Made by a program: the position numbers and the translations under genes
From: Treponema sp.
GTDB taxonomy: Bacteria; Spirochaetota; Spirochaetia; Treponematales; Treponemataceae
Length of the DNA stretch: 64,000 bases
NCBI RefSeq assembly: GCF_024696245.1
Contig: NZ_JAILGZ010000006.1
Coordinates: 51,282 to 115,281, forward strand
Reading direction: 5' to 3'
Shown here: positions 30,801 to 39,009 of the stretch, piece after piece
Numbering within the stretch: position 1 is the stretch's first letter
Layout of the letters: each line of letters starts with the position of its first letter
Notes under the pieces: model-generated
What the model was told of the DNA's origin: nothing
The model's input: only the letters and a program-made list of their open reading frames with translations
Databases searched by the model: none

Positions 30801-32474
30801 GGACAGCTTGCAGTATTTACAGATGAATATGAAAAGCACCGCCGTGACCTTGAAGTTAAATATACTGACAGCTTAAAGAAAAAGCTTGCAGAAATTCAGG
30901 CAAAGACTTCTGAACAGGAACAGAAATTCCAGACTTCCATTATGTCAGGACAGTCAGTAATTCAGGAACAGATTAATACTGTAAACCAGAAGCTTCACGA
31001 ATTTATAGAAAGTTACAGAAATGAACTTAAGGATACAACTCAGAAGGCTGATGAATACCTTAAGGCAGAAACTGAATCCTACAACAGTAAGGTTCAGGCT
31101 CAGCTTGAAAAGAACGAAAAGGAACTTACAGAAAAACTTGTACAGTTCCAGCGTGATGCAGAAAGCCGTCAGGAAAATCAGAATGCTGCCATAGATGCTG
31201 CAATGCAGGAATTTAATGTATGGAAGCAGCGTATTCAGGCTCAGTTTGATGATGCAGACGGACAGTTTGCTTCTGACCTTAAGGAACTTGAGGATAAGTC
31301 CCGCAGGGAAAACGAAAAGATTTTTGCTGATGTAGAAAAAGTTCAGAATGACACCAGGGAAATCATGGCTCAGCTTAAGGATGACTTTGACAGTCTTGTT
31401 ACTTCTTCCCGCAAGTTTGTTTCTGATCAGAATGCAGACAATGAAAAGCAGATGAAGGAAATCCGTGGCGAAGTTAAGGCTACTTCTGATGAATACAAGA
31501 AGGCTTACCGTGCAATTATTGAAAAGCTTAACCAGGATACAAATAACCTTCAGCTTAAGATTGACGGCATTAACCAGGGAATTGCCAAGTTTACTGCAGA
31601 AACCGGCGTATTTGATAAGGCTGATGTTCTTAAAAAGCAGCTGGATGAGGCAATTACAGACCTTAAGTCCCAGCTTTCAGAAGTAAAGGATTATGACGAA
31701 AAGATTAATGACCTTAATGTTCGTGTTACAGAACTTAATAAGCTCAGCTCTGACGTTAACTCAAGAATCAATTCATTTGCCGGTGACAGAGCCCGTATAA
31801 ATGACCTTGATTCCAAGTTCTCCAAGCTTATGGCTATTAGTGATGCCATGGACAGCAAGATTCTTGACCTTAACTCAACCAGTGACAACCTTACCAATAT
31901 GCAGGCAGAAGTCAGAAAGTTCCAGGAGACTCTTGCAGGCATCCAGACTAAGTATGACCGCCTTGAAAAGAAGGGTACTGCCATTGACCGTGTTGCAGAA
32001 GAAGTTGACCAGTCCTTTGAAAATATCAAGGAACTTGAACAGCGTCTTCAGGAATGCAGTCACAGAACGGACCAGCTCCCTATTGCCATTGAAAAGGTAC
32101 AGGGTGATATAGAAAAGATTATGAAGAGCAGCGGTAAGATTAATGATGCCATTGGAAAGGTTGCAAGCCTGGATAATGTCCTTAACGAAATCGATGAACG
32201 CTACAGCAAGCTTACTTCAGAAAAGGGTGCAATTGCTGCTTCAGAAGAAAAGATTCTTCGTGCTGCTTCTAATACTCAGAAAGAAATTAAGATACTTCAG
32301 GAAATGGCTAAGCGTGAAGTTCAGAAGGGTGGTGGTGATACAGATTCCGTTACTCCGGAAACCCGTAACACTGTTAAGTCCCTTAAAGCTTCCGGATGGA
32401 CAGAACTTCAGATTGCAAAGAAACTTAATCTTACTAAATCAGAAGTTTCCCTTATCCTTCAGCTTGAAGACTAG
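27876..32474 (+). CDS. SpiroCoCo-type giant coiled-coil protein with N-terminal TM and C-terminal HTH-like tail
   Basis: 1532 aa; MTIIAIIVSVAISAGIALAL anchor; about 1400 aa coiled coil; tail VKSLKASGWTELQIAKKLNLTKSEVSLILQLED. Confidence 0.8.
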   Translation: MTIIAIIVSVAISAGIALALHQKDKNQNSMEKVKRYTDRRLAELEEILKEKEKEINGYALQLDTKNIESKAVVKKLQQQFDECISATRDLKKPVTEVEKIYEKINSYEMVIKNLMEMTAAVEQNLQRVKKEAGIVDKLNERLNLQQKTVETIEKKIPSITKEFAAKNSEQLKVIGSNLLDQYDTIADNINASTSKALAESKELMAKIQTDIKNAYNGAAEKARSLEDEAFKKLSADSQKRFDECRHEVDVQTKQVTAIIDSKIQNTQKDIQDVTKKFEDSMEEQSAAFEQEFKDKIAYLTSSLESRSSELTEKLEAKVSSVEDKIYEQTSTLDSLYKDHTKNIEDNFSSKADALNEMFEERLTNLENMLHDKTSGFETSLIERTQSLEDDLVSKTAALEEAITTRTDKIENEFNDKSGKFESEVSSKTTALENFITEKTQSLQADFEARVQALEDSVNEKTSGIELSVNERTSGLEASVEEKTRALEENLTSRTTALESALNQKAAELENSVLSKTESMDREVEDKTTLIKSSVSEVVKKLNASFDEKIKEFENEYQQKLKEAAESVKETTAGADASVKQKTQALVAAFNEKIASVTEALKTRTTALHKEINQNAADSEAGFKEKIADLTNHLNNMEAQVKERTEAVITSANKNLDSLQEEITKSYDETRKTADRLGAETKGNTEKLHAVQAAILSQAEQLKERYDNVFETAVAKVVSDENAAYEKYNAISSANLDKYKGSVQKLVDEMQASITARLSELEEKSESVRTEVESTITAMQTSFEDARNRSEETALRIARETEEGTERLNNFNDAVKKQLSDFDGELSDAMKKIAADYDIKQTKFLSGLDKQLDMYKREMEYRFKQLNATGADADKLEGALRKLMDSAQKKVVTDLDKYAASVNRQQADFESAVKNRIENLKGELSGVEQAIDELKKKSYSNVSARLKLFEDDFIVNIKKREDEVQDQLASWKNNFDGQLAVFTDEYEKHRRDLEVKYTDSLKKKLAEIQAKTSEQEQKFQTSIMSGQSVIQEQINTVNQKLHEFIESYRNELKDTTQKADEYLKAETESYNSKVQAQLEKNEKELTEKLVQFQRDAESRQENQNAAIDAAMQEFNVWKQRIQAQFDDADGQFASDLKELEDKSRRENEKIFADVEKVQNDTREIMAQLKDDFDSLVTSSRKFVSDQNADNEKQMKEIRGEVKATSDEYKKAYRAIIEKLNQDTNNLQLKIDGINQGIAKFTAETGVFDKADVLKKQLDEAITDLKSQLSEVKDYDEKINDLNVRVTELNKLSSDVNSRINSFAGDRARINDLDSKFSKLMAISDAMDSKILDLNSTSDNLTNMQAEVRKFQETLAGIQTKYDRLEKKGTAIDRVAEEVDQSFENIKELEQRLQECSHRTDQLPIAIEKVQGDIEKIMKSSGKINDAIGKVASLDNVLNEIDERYSKLTSEKGAIAASEEKILRAASNTQKEIKILQEMAKREVQKGGGDTDSVTPETRNTVKSLKASGWTELQIAKKLNLTKSEVSLILQLED
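28587..29774 (+). repeat. 36 contiguous 33-nt / 11-residue (hendecad) repeats
   Basis: Protein splits without gaps into 11-mers from QKRFDECRHEV to KEKIADLTNHL, e.g. NEKTSGIELSV NERTSGLEASV EEKTRALEENL TSRTTALESAL. Confidence 0.93.
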
Positions 32475-32480
32475 ATTTAT

Positions 32481-32525
32481 AAATAAGCTTTGTTAATGAA
32501 TGATAATTATTAACAAAGCTTATTT
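32481..32525. terminator. Bidirectional rho-independent terminator
   Basis: Perfect 17-bp stem AAATAAGCTTTGTTAAT (32481-32497) / ATTAACAAAGCTTATTT (32509-32525) between convergent genes, overlapping the ispDF stop codon. Confidence 0.85.
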
Positions 32526-33725
32526 TTCTAAAAGACAGGTGCAGTAAGCCTTTACTGCATCTCCTTTTCCAACGCTGTCGAGTTTTTCGTTGGTTTTAGC
32601 CTTAACGAATACCCGGCAGCTTTCTGTTTTTAAAATACCTGCTATGCTTTCTATTACCTTACTTCTCCAGGGAAGGAATTTAGGGCTTTCCAGTTCTATT
32701 ACACAGTCAAGGTTTCCTAAAGACCAGCCGGCCTTTTGTATGTCATCCCAGACTTTTTTTAAGAGAAGGGCAGAGTCAGCGTCCTTCCACTTTGCTTCTT
32801 CCGGTGGAAAGTATGAACCTATATCACCCATTCCTGCTGCACCAAGAAGGGCATCTGTTACTGCATGAAGGAGTACGTCACCATCAGAATGTCCAAGTTC
32901 TCCTTTTGTAGAAGGAATCTCTATTCCTCCAATCATCAGTCTGCGGCCTTCTACAAGTTTATGAAGGTCTGTTCCAAGTCCAACCCTTATCATTTTCTTT
33001 TCCTTAAGGTCCTGGGGATAAGTTATTTTTATATTGCAGGGGTTTCCCTTAACAAGATGAACATGGCTGCCTCCTGTTAATTCAGGAAAAGCATCCCATA
33101 TTTCCGTGTCGTCTGTATATTCCTTATTAATTTGTGAGGCCTTTTTATGACATTTAATAAGGGAATTAAGTAAAAAGCCCTGTGGTGTCTGAATTGCTGT
33201 AAGGCAGCTTCTTACAAGGTGCCTTGTTATGGTCATGTCAGGGGCTACTTCTTTCTGGGTATCAGAAGGGGTAATGCCTGGAGCTGCAGCCTTGTATTCT
33301 TTAACTGCGGCAATAGTGTCCTGTATGATTTCTTTTGTTACAAATGGTCTTGCACCGTCATGAATAAGTACCAGAGGGTTTAAGGAAAGTTCTTCCTCTG
33401 TAAGGTTTTCCCTGGCAGCGATAAGGGCTTTAAATACTGACTTTTGTCTTGTATCAGAGCCCTGGCATAAAAGTAGTCTGGAAGAAGACGCTTTAAGGAG
33501 GTCTTCTACCTGTGGATCACAGAAAAGGGCCTGCTTTGCTTCTTCTTCTTTATTTTCTGGTACTGTAATGATAATCAGATTAAAAGGGGCAGCTTTAAGG
33601 AAGGTTTTTAATCCTTCTGCCAGAACTGTGGAACTGCCTAAAGGAAGGTATTCTTTTTTTTTGCCGGTCCCCATTCTTGTAGAGGAACCGGCTGCCGTTA
33701 AGACAAGTACTAAAGGAGATGACAA
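32520..33725 (-). CDS. ispDF: Bifunctional IspD/IspF (MEP cytidylyltransferase / MECDP synthase)
   Basis: IspD N-half (AAGSSTRMGTGKKKEYLPLG) and IspF C-half (MIRVGLGTDLHKL...GELGHSDGDVLLHAVTDALLGAAGMGDIGSYFP). Starts at TTG immediately after the CarD stop. Confidence 0.93.
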   Translation of the reverse strand: MSSPLVLVLTAAGSSTRMGTGKKKEYLPLGSSTVLAEGLKTFLKAAPFNLIIITVPENKEEEAKQALFCDPQVEDLLKASSSRLLLCQGSDTRQKSVFKALIAARENLTEEELSLNPLVLIHDGARPFVTKEIIQDTIAAVKEYKAAAPGITPSDTQKEVAPDMTITRHLVRSCLTAIQTPQGFLLNSLIKCHKKASQINKEYTDDTEIWDAFPELTGGSHVHLVKGNPCNIKITYPQDLKEKKMIRVGLGTDLHKLVEGRRLMIGGIEIPSTKGELGHSDGDVLLHAVTDALLGAAGMGDIGSYFPPEEAKWKDADSALLLKKVWDDIQKAGWSLGNLDCVIELESPKFLPWRSKVIESIAGILKTESCRVFVKAKTNEKLDSVGKGDAVKAYCTCLLEK

Positions 33726-34355
33726 TTAATCATCCTCGTCATCATCATCGTCGTCTGAATCTCTTGAGTTGTTGTTTTCTTCTGCAAATTCATCTTCGTC
33801 GTCTTCGTCGTCATCTGAATATACAGGTTTCTTTTCAATTTTTGCACCAAGAGGTTCAAGCTTTGCATGAAGCATATCTTCTACTTCTTTAACGGAAATC
33901 TTCATTGCATCAGAAATCTCGTCTTCAAGAAGTTTTTTTGCATTGTCATAAAGCTTGCGTTCAAGAATTGGGAGTTCCTTAACCTTAGAACGGTGATAAA
34001 GGCATCTTACAATAGAAGCAATGTCCTTTACTGTTCCCTTTTTAAGAAGGTCAAGGTTCATCTGATAGCGCAGCTTCCAGTCAGAAGTTGGTGTTTCAAA
34101 TTCTTCGCTGATAAGGTCCAGTGCTTCCTGAGCTTCTTTTGCAGAAACGATGGCACGGATACCTAAAGAGGCAGCTTTTTCTGCCGGTACCATAACAATC
34201 ATGTCAGAAACTTCAAGGTATATCTTGTAAAAATAAACCTGTTCACCTTTAAAGTCTCTTTTGAAAATTTCAGTGATTTTTCCTACACCCTGACTAGGGT
34301 AAACTACTTTTTGATTTAATGCGAACTCTGTCTTTGGTTTAGCCATAGGATACAA
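33726..34355 (-). CDS. CarD-family transcriptional regulator with acidic tail
   Basis: NQKVVYPSQGVGKITEIFKRDFKGEQVYFYKIYLE RID fold; C-terminus SDDDDDDEDD. Confidence 0.88.
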   Translation of the reverse strand: MYPMAKPKTEFALNQKVVYPSQGVGKITEIFKRDFKGEQVYFYKIYLEVSDMIVMVPAEKAASLGIRAIVSAKEAQEALDLISEEFETPTSDWKLRYQMNLDLLKKGTVKDIASIVRCLYHRSKVKELPILERKLYDNAKKLLEDEISDAMKISVKEVEDMLHAKLEPLGAKIEKKPVYSDDDEDDEDEFAEENNNSRDSDDDDDDEDD

Positions 34356-34369
34356 TATAACACTTTTGG

Positions 34370-34405
34370 CAAAAAAAATCCACGCTTTACAAAAATAAAG
34401 CGTGG
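34370..34405 (-). terminator. Rho-independent terminator downstream of adk
   Basis: CCACGCTTTA (34380-34389) / TAAAGCGTGG (34396-34405), followed on the minus strand by a T8 tract. Confidence 0.8.
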
Positions 34406-34433
34406 AATATTTATTTAGAAAATCTATTATTTT

Positions 34434-35066
34434 TTATTTTGCAGGGAAAAGTTTCTTAAAATCAACAAGAACTTCCTGAGAATCCCTTGCACTGTCAATG
34501 TCAGTCATCTTGTTCAGTTTGCGGTAGAAGTCGATGAGGGGTTCTGTTTCCTTGCGGTATACTTCAAGACGGTTAGTAATAGATTCAAGTTTATCGTCTT
34601 CACGGGTAAAGAGGTCTCCGCCACATTTGTCGCATTTACCTTCTACCTTTGGAGGCATAAATTTAACGTTGTAGTTAGCCTTGCAGTTTTTACATACACG
34701 GCGGTTTGAAAGACGGGCAATGATAAGGTCATTGTTTACTTCAAAATTTACTACCTTTACGTCAATTCCAAGTTTTTCAAAAGCTTCTGCCTGTGGAATT
34801 GTGCGTGGGAAACCATCAAGAATAAAGCCATTTTTGCAGTCATCTTTCTTAAGGCGGTCTTCTACGATTTCAAGTACAACTTCATCGCTAACCAGTCCTC
34901 CGGCATCCATAATAGCCTTAACTTTTTTACCAAGTTCTGTCTGGTTCTTGATGTTTTCACGGAAAATATCACCTGTTGAAATCTGTGGAATGCCGTATTC
35001 TTCTGCAACCTGTGCTGCAAGAGTACCCTTTCCGGCACCCGGTGGTCCTAAAAAGATGAAGTTCAT
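34434..35066 (-). CDS. adk: Adenylate kinase (Cys4 lid type)
   Basis: GPPGAGKGTLAAQV P-loop; GFPRTIPQAEAF; CKNC...CDKC lid. Confidence 0.95.
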   Translation of the reverse strand: MNFIFLGPPGAGKGTLAAQVAEEYGIPQISTGDIFRENIKNQTELGKKVKAIMDAGGLVSDEVVLEIVEDRLKKDDCKNGFILDGFPRTIPQAEAFEKLGIDVKVVNFEVNNDLIIARLSNRRVCKNCKANYNVKFMPPKVEGKCDKCGGDLFTREDDKLESITNRLEVYRKETEPLIDFYRKLNKMTDIDSARDSQEVLVDFKKLFPAK

Positions 35067-35344
35067 TTATTAAATCTCCTCTAAAGTAAAAATCCGCTTA
35101 TGCGGTAATGGTTATATTTTACTCTTATTTTCTATGGTATGCAATAAAAGTAAGAAAAGATGTTGGATTGTAAAAAAATTAAACTTTTCAAGAAATTTTC
35201 CAACTTTTATACCTTAAAAAATCCCATCCGGCTAAAAAATAAAATAAAAGTCAAAATAAAATCCAAAAAAAATACATTCAAAAAGCCCTGATGTGGACTT
35301 ACTATAATTACATTAAAAGATCGTCGGAAAAAGGAGGATTTTCC

Positions 35345-36298
35345 ATGAAAAAGTTAATTGCTGTTGCTATGGCATTACTTTGTGCCGTAAGTTTTATGGG
35401 TTGTAACAAGGGCAAGAAGGCCGGTGGTGCCATTAAGATTGGTATCATTAATAACCCGCCTGCTGAATCTGGTTATCGTGCAGCTAACGTTGCTGACTTC
35501 CAGAATGTTTTCACCAAAGAAAAAGGCTATGATGTTAAAACATTCTATAGCATTAAGAACGATGAACAGATCAATGCTGCTTCACAGTTTATTACTGATG
35601 GTGTTGACTATCTTCTTATTGCTGCTGCCGCAACAGACGGATGGGATTCAGTTCTTAAACAGGCTGAACGTGCAGGAATTAAGGTATTCCTTTTTGACCG
35701 TATGCTTAACGTAAGTGCAAAGCTTTATGAAGCTGCTGTTGTTTCTGATATGGCTAATGAAGGTGAAACAGCCGTTGCATGGCTTAAAGCTCAGAAACTT
35801 CCTGAATATCGTGTAATCCACATCCAGGGTGCTATGGGTTCAGATGCTCAGATCGGACGTACAGGTGCTCTTGAAGCTGAATTTACAAAGGGAACAATGA
35901 AGAAAGTTGTTCAGCAGACAGCTACATGGGACGAAGCAGAAGCAAAGAAAATTGTTGAATCTGTAATTAACTCAGGTGAAAAATTCAACGTAATCTATGC
36001 AGAAAACGACGGTATGGCTAAGGGTGCTGTTGCAGCTCTTGATGAAGCAGGTATCACTCACGGTGTTAAGGGTGACGTAATCATCATGGGATTTGACTGC
36101 AATAAGTGGGCTCTTCGTGAACTTCTTAAGGGTAACTGGAACTATGATGGACAGTGTTCACCATTCCAGGCTGCTGCTATTGAAGAAATGATTAAGAGCG
36201 GAAACGTTCCTTCAAAGAAAATCATCAATCCTGAAAAAGGATTTGATGCAAAAACAATTACACAGGCTGACATCGATACATATGGTCTTGGAGACTAA
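35345..36298 (+). CDS. Sugar ABC transporter substrate-binding lipoprotein
   Basis: Lipobox SFMGC; periplasmic-binding fold; AAGGAGG 8 nt upstream of ATG 35345; TATAAT at 35303-35308. Confidence 0.88.
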   Translation: MKKLIAVAMALLCAVSFMGCNKGKKAGGAIKIGIINNPPAESGYRAANVADFQNVFTKEKGYDVKTFYSIKNDEQINAASQFITDGVDYLLIAAAATDGWDSVLKQAERAGIKVFLFDRMLNVSAKLYEAAVVSDMANEGETAVAWLKAQKLPEYRVIHIQGAMGSDAQIGRTGALEAEFTKGTMKKVVQQTATWDEAEAKKIVESVINSGEKFNVIYAENDGMAKGAVAALDEAGITHGVKGDVIIMGFDCNKWALRELLKGNWNYDGQCSPFQAAAIEEMIKSGNVPSKKIINPEKGFDAKTITQADIDTYGLGD

Positions 36299-36311
36299 TT
36301 CCGGACTATAT

Positions 36312-36382
36312 GCAAACCTGATGTAATGAAAAGGTTTGCGGCGTAAGGTGTGCACTTGCATATTTTACGCCGCTTTTTTTTT
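36312..36382 (+). terminator. Tandem hairpin / attenuator between binding-protein and ATPase genes
   Basis: Hairpin 1 GCAAACCT (36312-36319)/AGGTTTGC (36332-36339); hairpin 2 GCGGCGTAA (36338-36346)/TTACGCCGC (36365-36373) plus T-tract. Confidence 0.8.
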
Positions 36383-36411
36383 AGAAGAGATAAAAAGGTG
36401 GAAAGTGAGTG

Positions 36412-37926
36412 ATGGAAGATAATGTTGTTCTGGCAATGAGGGGAATCTGCAAGGAGTTTCCTGGAGTGCGTGCACTTCATAATGTAGATTTTACCCTCCG
36501 CAAAGGCGAAATACATGCTCTCATGGGGGAAAACGGAGCAGGTAAATCAACTCTGGTAAAAGTTCTTACCGGTGTTCATATTAAGGATTCAGGCTGCATT
36601 TATTTAGATGGTATGGAAAACGAAGTTCAGATTCGTTCTCCTCAGGATGCACAGAATCTTGGCATAAGTACTGTTTATCAGGAAATTACCCTCTGTCCAA
36701 ATCTTACTGTGGCTGAAAATATTTTTATCGGCCGTGGAAACTATCATTTCATCAACTGGAAACAGCAGGAAAAAAAGGCAGACGAAATTCTTGAAAAGCT
36801 TAATATTCCGGCCCGTGCAAATCAGCAGCTGGGTACCTGTTCCATTGCAGTTCAGCAGATGGTAGCAATAGCCCGTGCAGTTGATATGGACTGTAAGGTT
36901 CTTATTCTTGATGAACCAACTTCTTCTCTTGATGAAAGGGAAGTAGAACTTCTTTTTGCCCTTATGAGGGAATTAAAGTGCAGGGGAGTAGGTATTATTT
37001 TTATTACCCACTTCCTTGAACAGGTTTACGAAGTATGTGATAGAATAACTGTTCTTAGAAATGGTGAACTTGTTGGTGAGTATGCCATTAAGGATATGCC
37101 TGCAGTAGATTTGATTTCTGCAATGCTGGGTAAAAGCCTTGATGATATTTCCAAATTAAAGGATGAAAAGAAAAATCTTACTGCAGAAAACGATTACGTA
37201 TATGAAGCAGAAGGATTGTCCAGTGCTGAAGGTGTAAGGCCTTATGACTTTAAGATTGCCAGGGGAGAAGTAAATGGATTTACAGGACTTCTGGGATCCG
37301 GCCGTAGTGAAAGTGTAAGGGCAATATTTGCAGCTGATCAGGTAACTGGCGGAAAAGTAAAAATAAATGGTAAGGATGTAAAAATAACCAGACCTATTGA
37401 TGCGATGAAGAACGGTATAGGTTATCTTCCGGAAGACAGAAAGGGCGACGGTATTATTCAGGATCTTTCTGTAAGGGATAACATCATTCTTGCTCTCCAG
37501 GTTCTTAGAGGTTTCTTTAAACCTTTCTCTAAAGCTGAAGCAGAAAAAATGGCAGATGAATATATTAAACTTCTTGAGATTAAAACAGCATCCCAGGAGA
37601 CTCCTATAAAAGCACTTTCAGGTGGTAATCAGCAGAAGGCAATTCTTGCCAGATGGCTTCTTACAAATCCTAAGTATCTTATTCTTGATGAACCAACCCG
37701 CGGTATTGATGTTGGAACCAAAATCGAAATCCAAAAACAGGTTCTTAAACTTGCCCAGCAGGGTGTAAGCGTTACATTTATTTCTTCTGAGATTCAGGAA
37801 ATGCTTACTGTTTGTTCAAGACTTATAGTTATGAGGGACAGAAAGATTGTAGGTCAGCTTACAGGTGATGACCTTAATCAGGAAACTATAATGCGCACAA
37901 TCGCGGGAGGCAGTGATAAAAGATGA
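36412..37926 (+). CDS. Sugar ABC transporter ATP-binding protein (YtfR/MglA-like, two ABC domains)
   Basis: Walker A GENGAGKSTLVK; VLILDEPTSSLDE; second domain LSGGNQQKAILARWL. GTG 36409 is an alternative start. Confidence 0.92.
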   Translation: MEDNVVLAMRGICKEFPGVRALHNVDFTLRKGEIHALMGENGAGKSTLVKVLTGVHIKDSGCIYLDGMENEVQIRSPQDAQNLGISTVYQEITLCPNLTVAENIFIGRGNYHFINWKQQEKKADEILEKLNIPARANQQLGTCSIAVQQMVAIARAVDMDCKVLILDEPTSSLDEREVELLFALMRELKCRGVGIIFITHFLEQVYEVCDRITVLRNGELVGEYAIKDMPAVDLISAMLGKSLDDISKLKDEKKNLTAENDYVYEAEGLSSAEGVRPYDFKIARGEVNGFTGLLGSGRSESVRAIFAADQVTGGKVKINGKDVKITRPIDAMKNGIGYLPEDRKGDGIIQDLSVRDNIILALQVLRGFFKPFSKAEAEKMADEYIKLLEIKTASQETPIKALSGGNQQKAILARWLLTNPKYLILDEPTRGIDVGTKIEIQKQVLKLAQQGVSVTFISSEIQEMLTVCSRLIVMRDRKIVGQLTGDDLNQETIMRTIAGGSDKR

Positions 37927-39008
37927 TTTCAAAAAATAAATGTCTAAGTCTGTTTAAAAAGTTTACTCAGTCCCAGCTGGCAATCCCAATGTTTGCCCTG
38001 CTGCTTCTGGTAGTTTTTAATCTTATTCGTGATCCGGAATTTTTTTCAATTTCCATTAAGCATAATAACCTGGGTAATTCTGTTTTTACAGGTAACCTGG
38101 TAAGTATTCTTAACGGAGCTTCTGAACTTGTTATTCTTTCTATAGGAATGACTCTGGTTACAGCAGCTACAAGGGGACAGGATATTTCCATCGGTGCTGT
38201 TGCAGCTATTGCCGGAAGTGTTTTTGTTAAGGTCCTTCGTGCCGGAACAATAACACCGGGTGTAATTGCAGGTGGTCTTTTACTTGCCTGTATTGTAACA
38301 ATTGTATTCTGTCTTTTTAACGGACTTCTTATTGCCCGCTTTGGAATTCAGCCTATGATTGCTTCCCTTATTCTTTTTACAGCAGGTCGTCCTATAGCTT
38401 ACTGGATTAATGGTGGTGCTACTCCTAACGTAGAAAGCAATTACCTCAGTTACCTTGGAAGTTTTATTCCCGGGATTCCTGTTCCAAGTCCTATTCTTAT
38501 TGTAATACTTTTTATTGTACTTATTATGCTCATTATGAAGTTTACAAACTTAAGGCTTTATATTCAGGCTGTAGGTATTAACGAAAAGGCTTCCAAACTT
38601 AATGGTATTGATCCTGTTATCATGAAGCTTGTGGTTTTTGTAATTCTTGGTATTTGTGTAACTATGGCAGGTTCCATGAATGTATGCCGTATCGGTCTTA
38701 TCAATCACGAGACAATTCTTATTGATATAGAAATGGATGCCATTCTTGCAGTTGCTATTGGTGGTAACTCCCTTGGCGGCGGTAAGTTCAGGCTTGCAGG
38801 TTCCATAATCGGTGCCTACATTATTCAGACCCTTACAATTACCCTTTATGCAATGAAGGTTTCTTCTACAGCTGTTAAGGCTTACAAGGCAATCGTAATC
38901 ATTGCAATAGTTGTAATCGGTTCACCAGTAGTAAAAGATGCATTAAAAAAATTAAAGAATCGTATTGCCAGTGCAAGAGGTTCTGCAGTTAAAGCGGAGG
39001 TAAAGTAA
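37923..39008 (+). CDS. Sugar ABC transporter permease (YtfT-like)
   Basis: BPD_transp_2 family; GMTLVTAATRGQDISIGAVAAIAGSV; 4-nt overlap with ATPase gene. Confidence 0.85.
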   Translation: MISKNKCLSLFKKFTQSQLAIPMFALLLLVVFNLIRDPEFFSISIKHNNLGNSVFTGNLVSILNGASELVILSIGMTLVTAATRGQDISIGAVAAIAGSVFVKVLRAGTITPGVIAGGLLLACIVTIVFCLFNGLLIARFGIQPMIASLILFTAGRPIAYWINGGATPNVESNYLSYLGSFIPGIPVPSPILIVILFIVLIMLIMKFTNLRLYIQAVGINEKASKLNGIDPVIMKLVVFVILGICVTMAGSMNVCRIGLINHETILIDIEMDAILAVAIGGNSLGGGKFRLAGSIIGAYIIQTLTITLYAMKVSSTAVKAYKAIVIIAIVVIGSPVVKDALKKLKNRIASARGSAVKAEVK

Positions 39009-39009
39009 T

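Noticed and set aside
35092-35103. CCGCTTATGCGG mini-hairpin upstream of adk
   Set aside because: Only a 4-bp stem; no riboswitch-like context.
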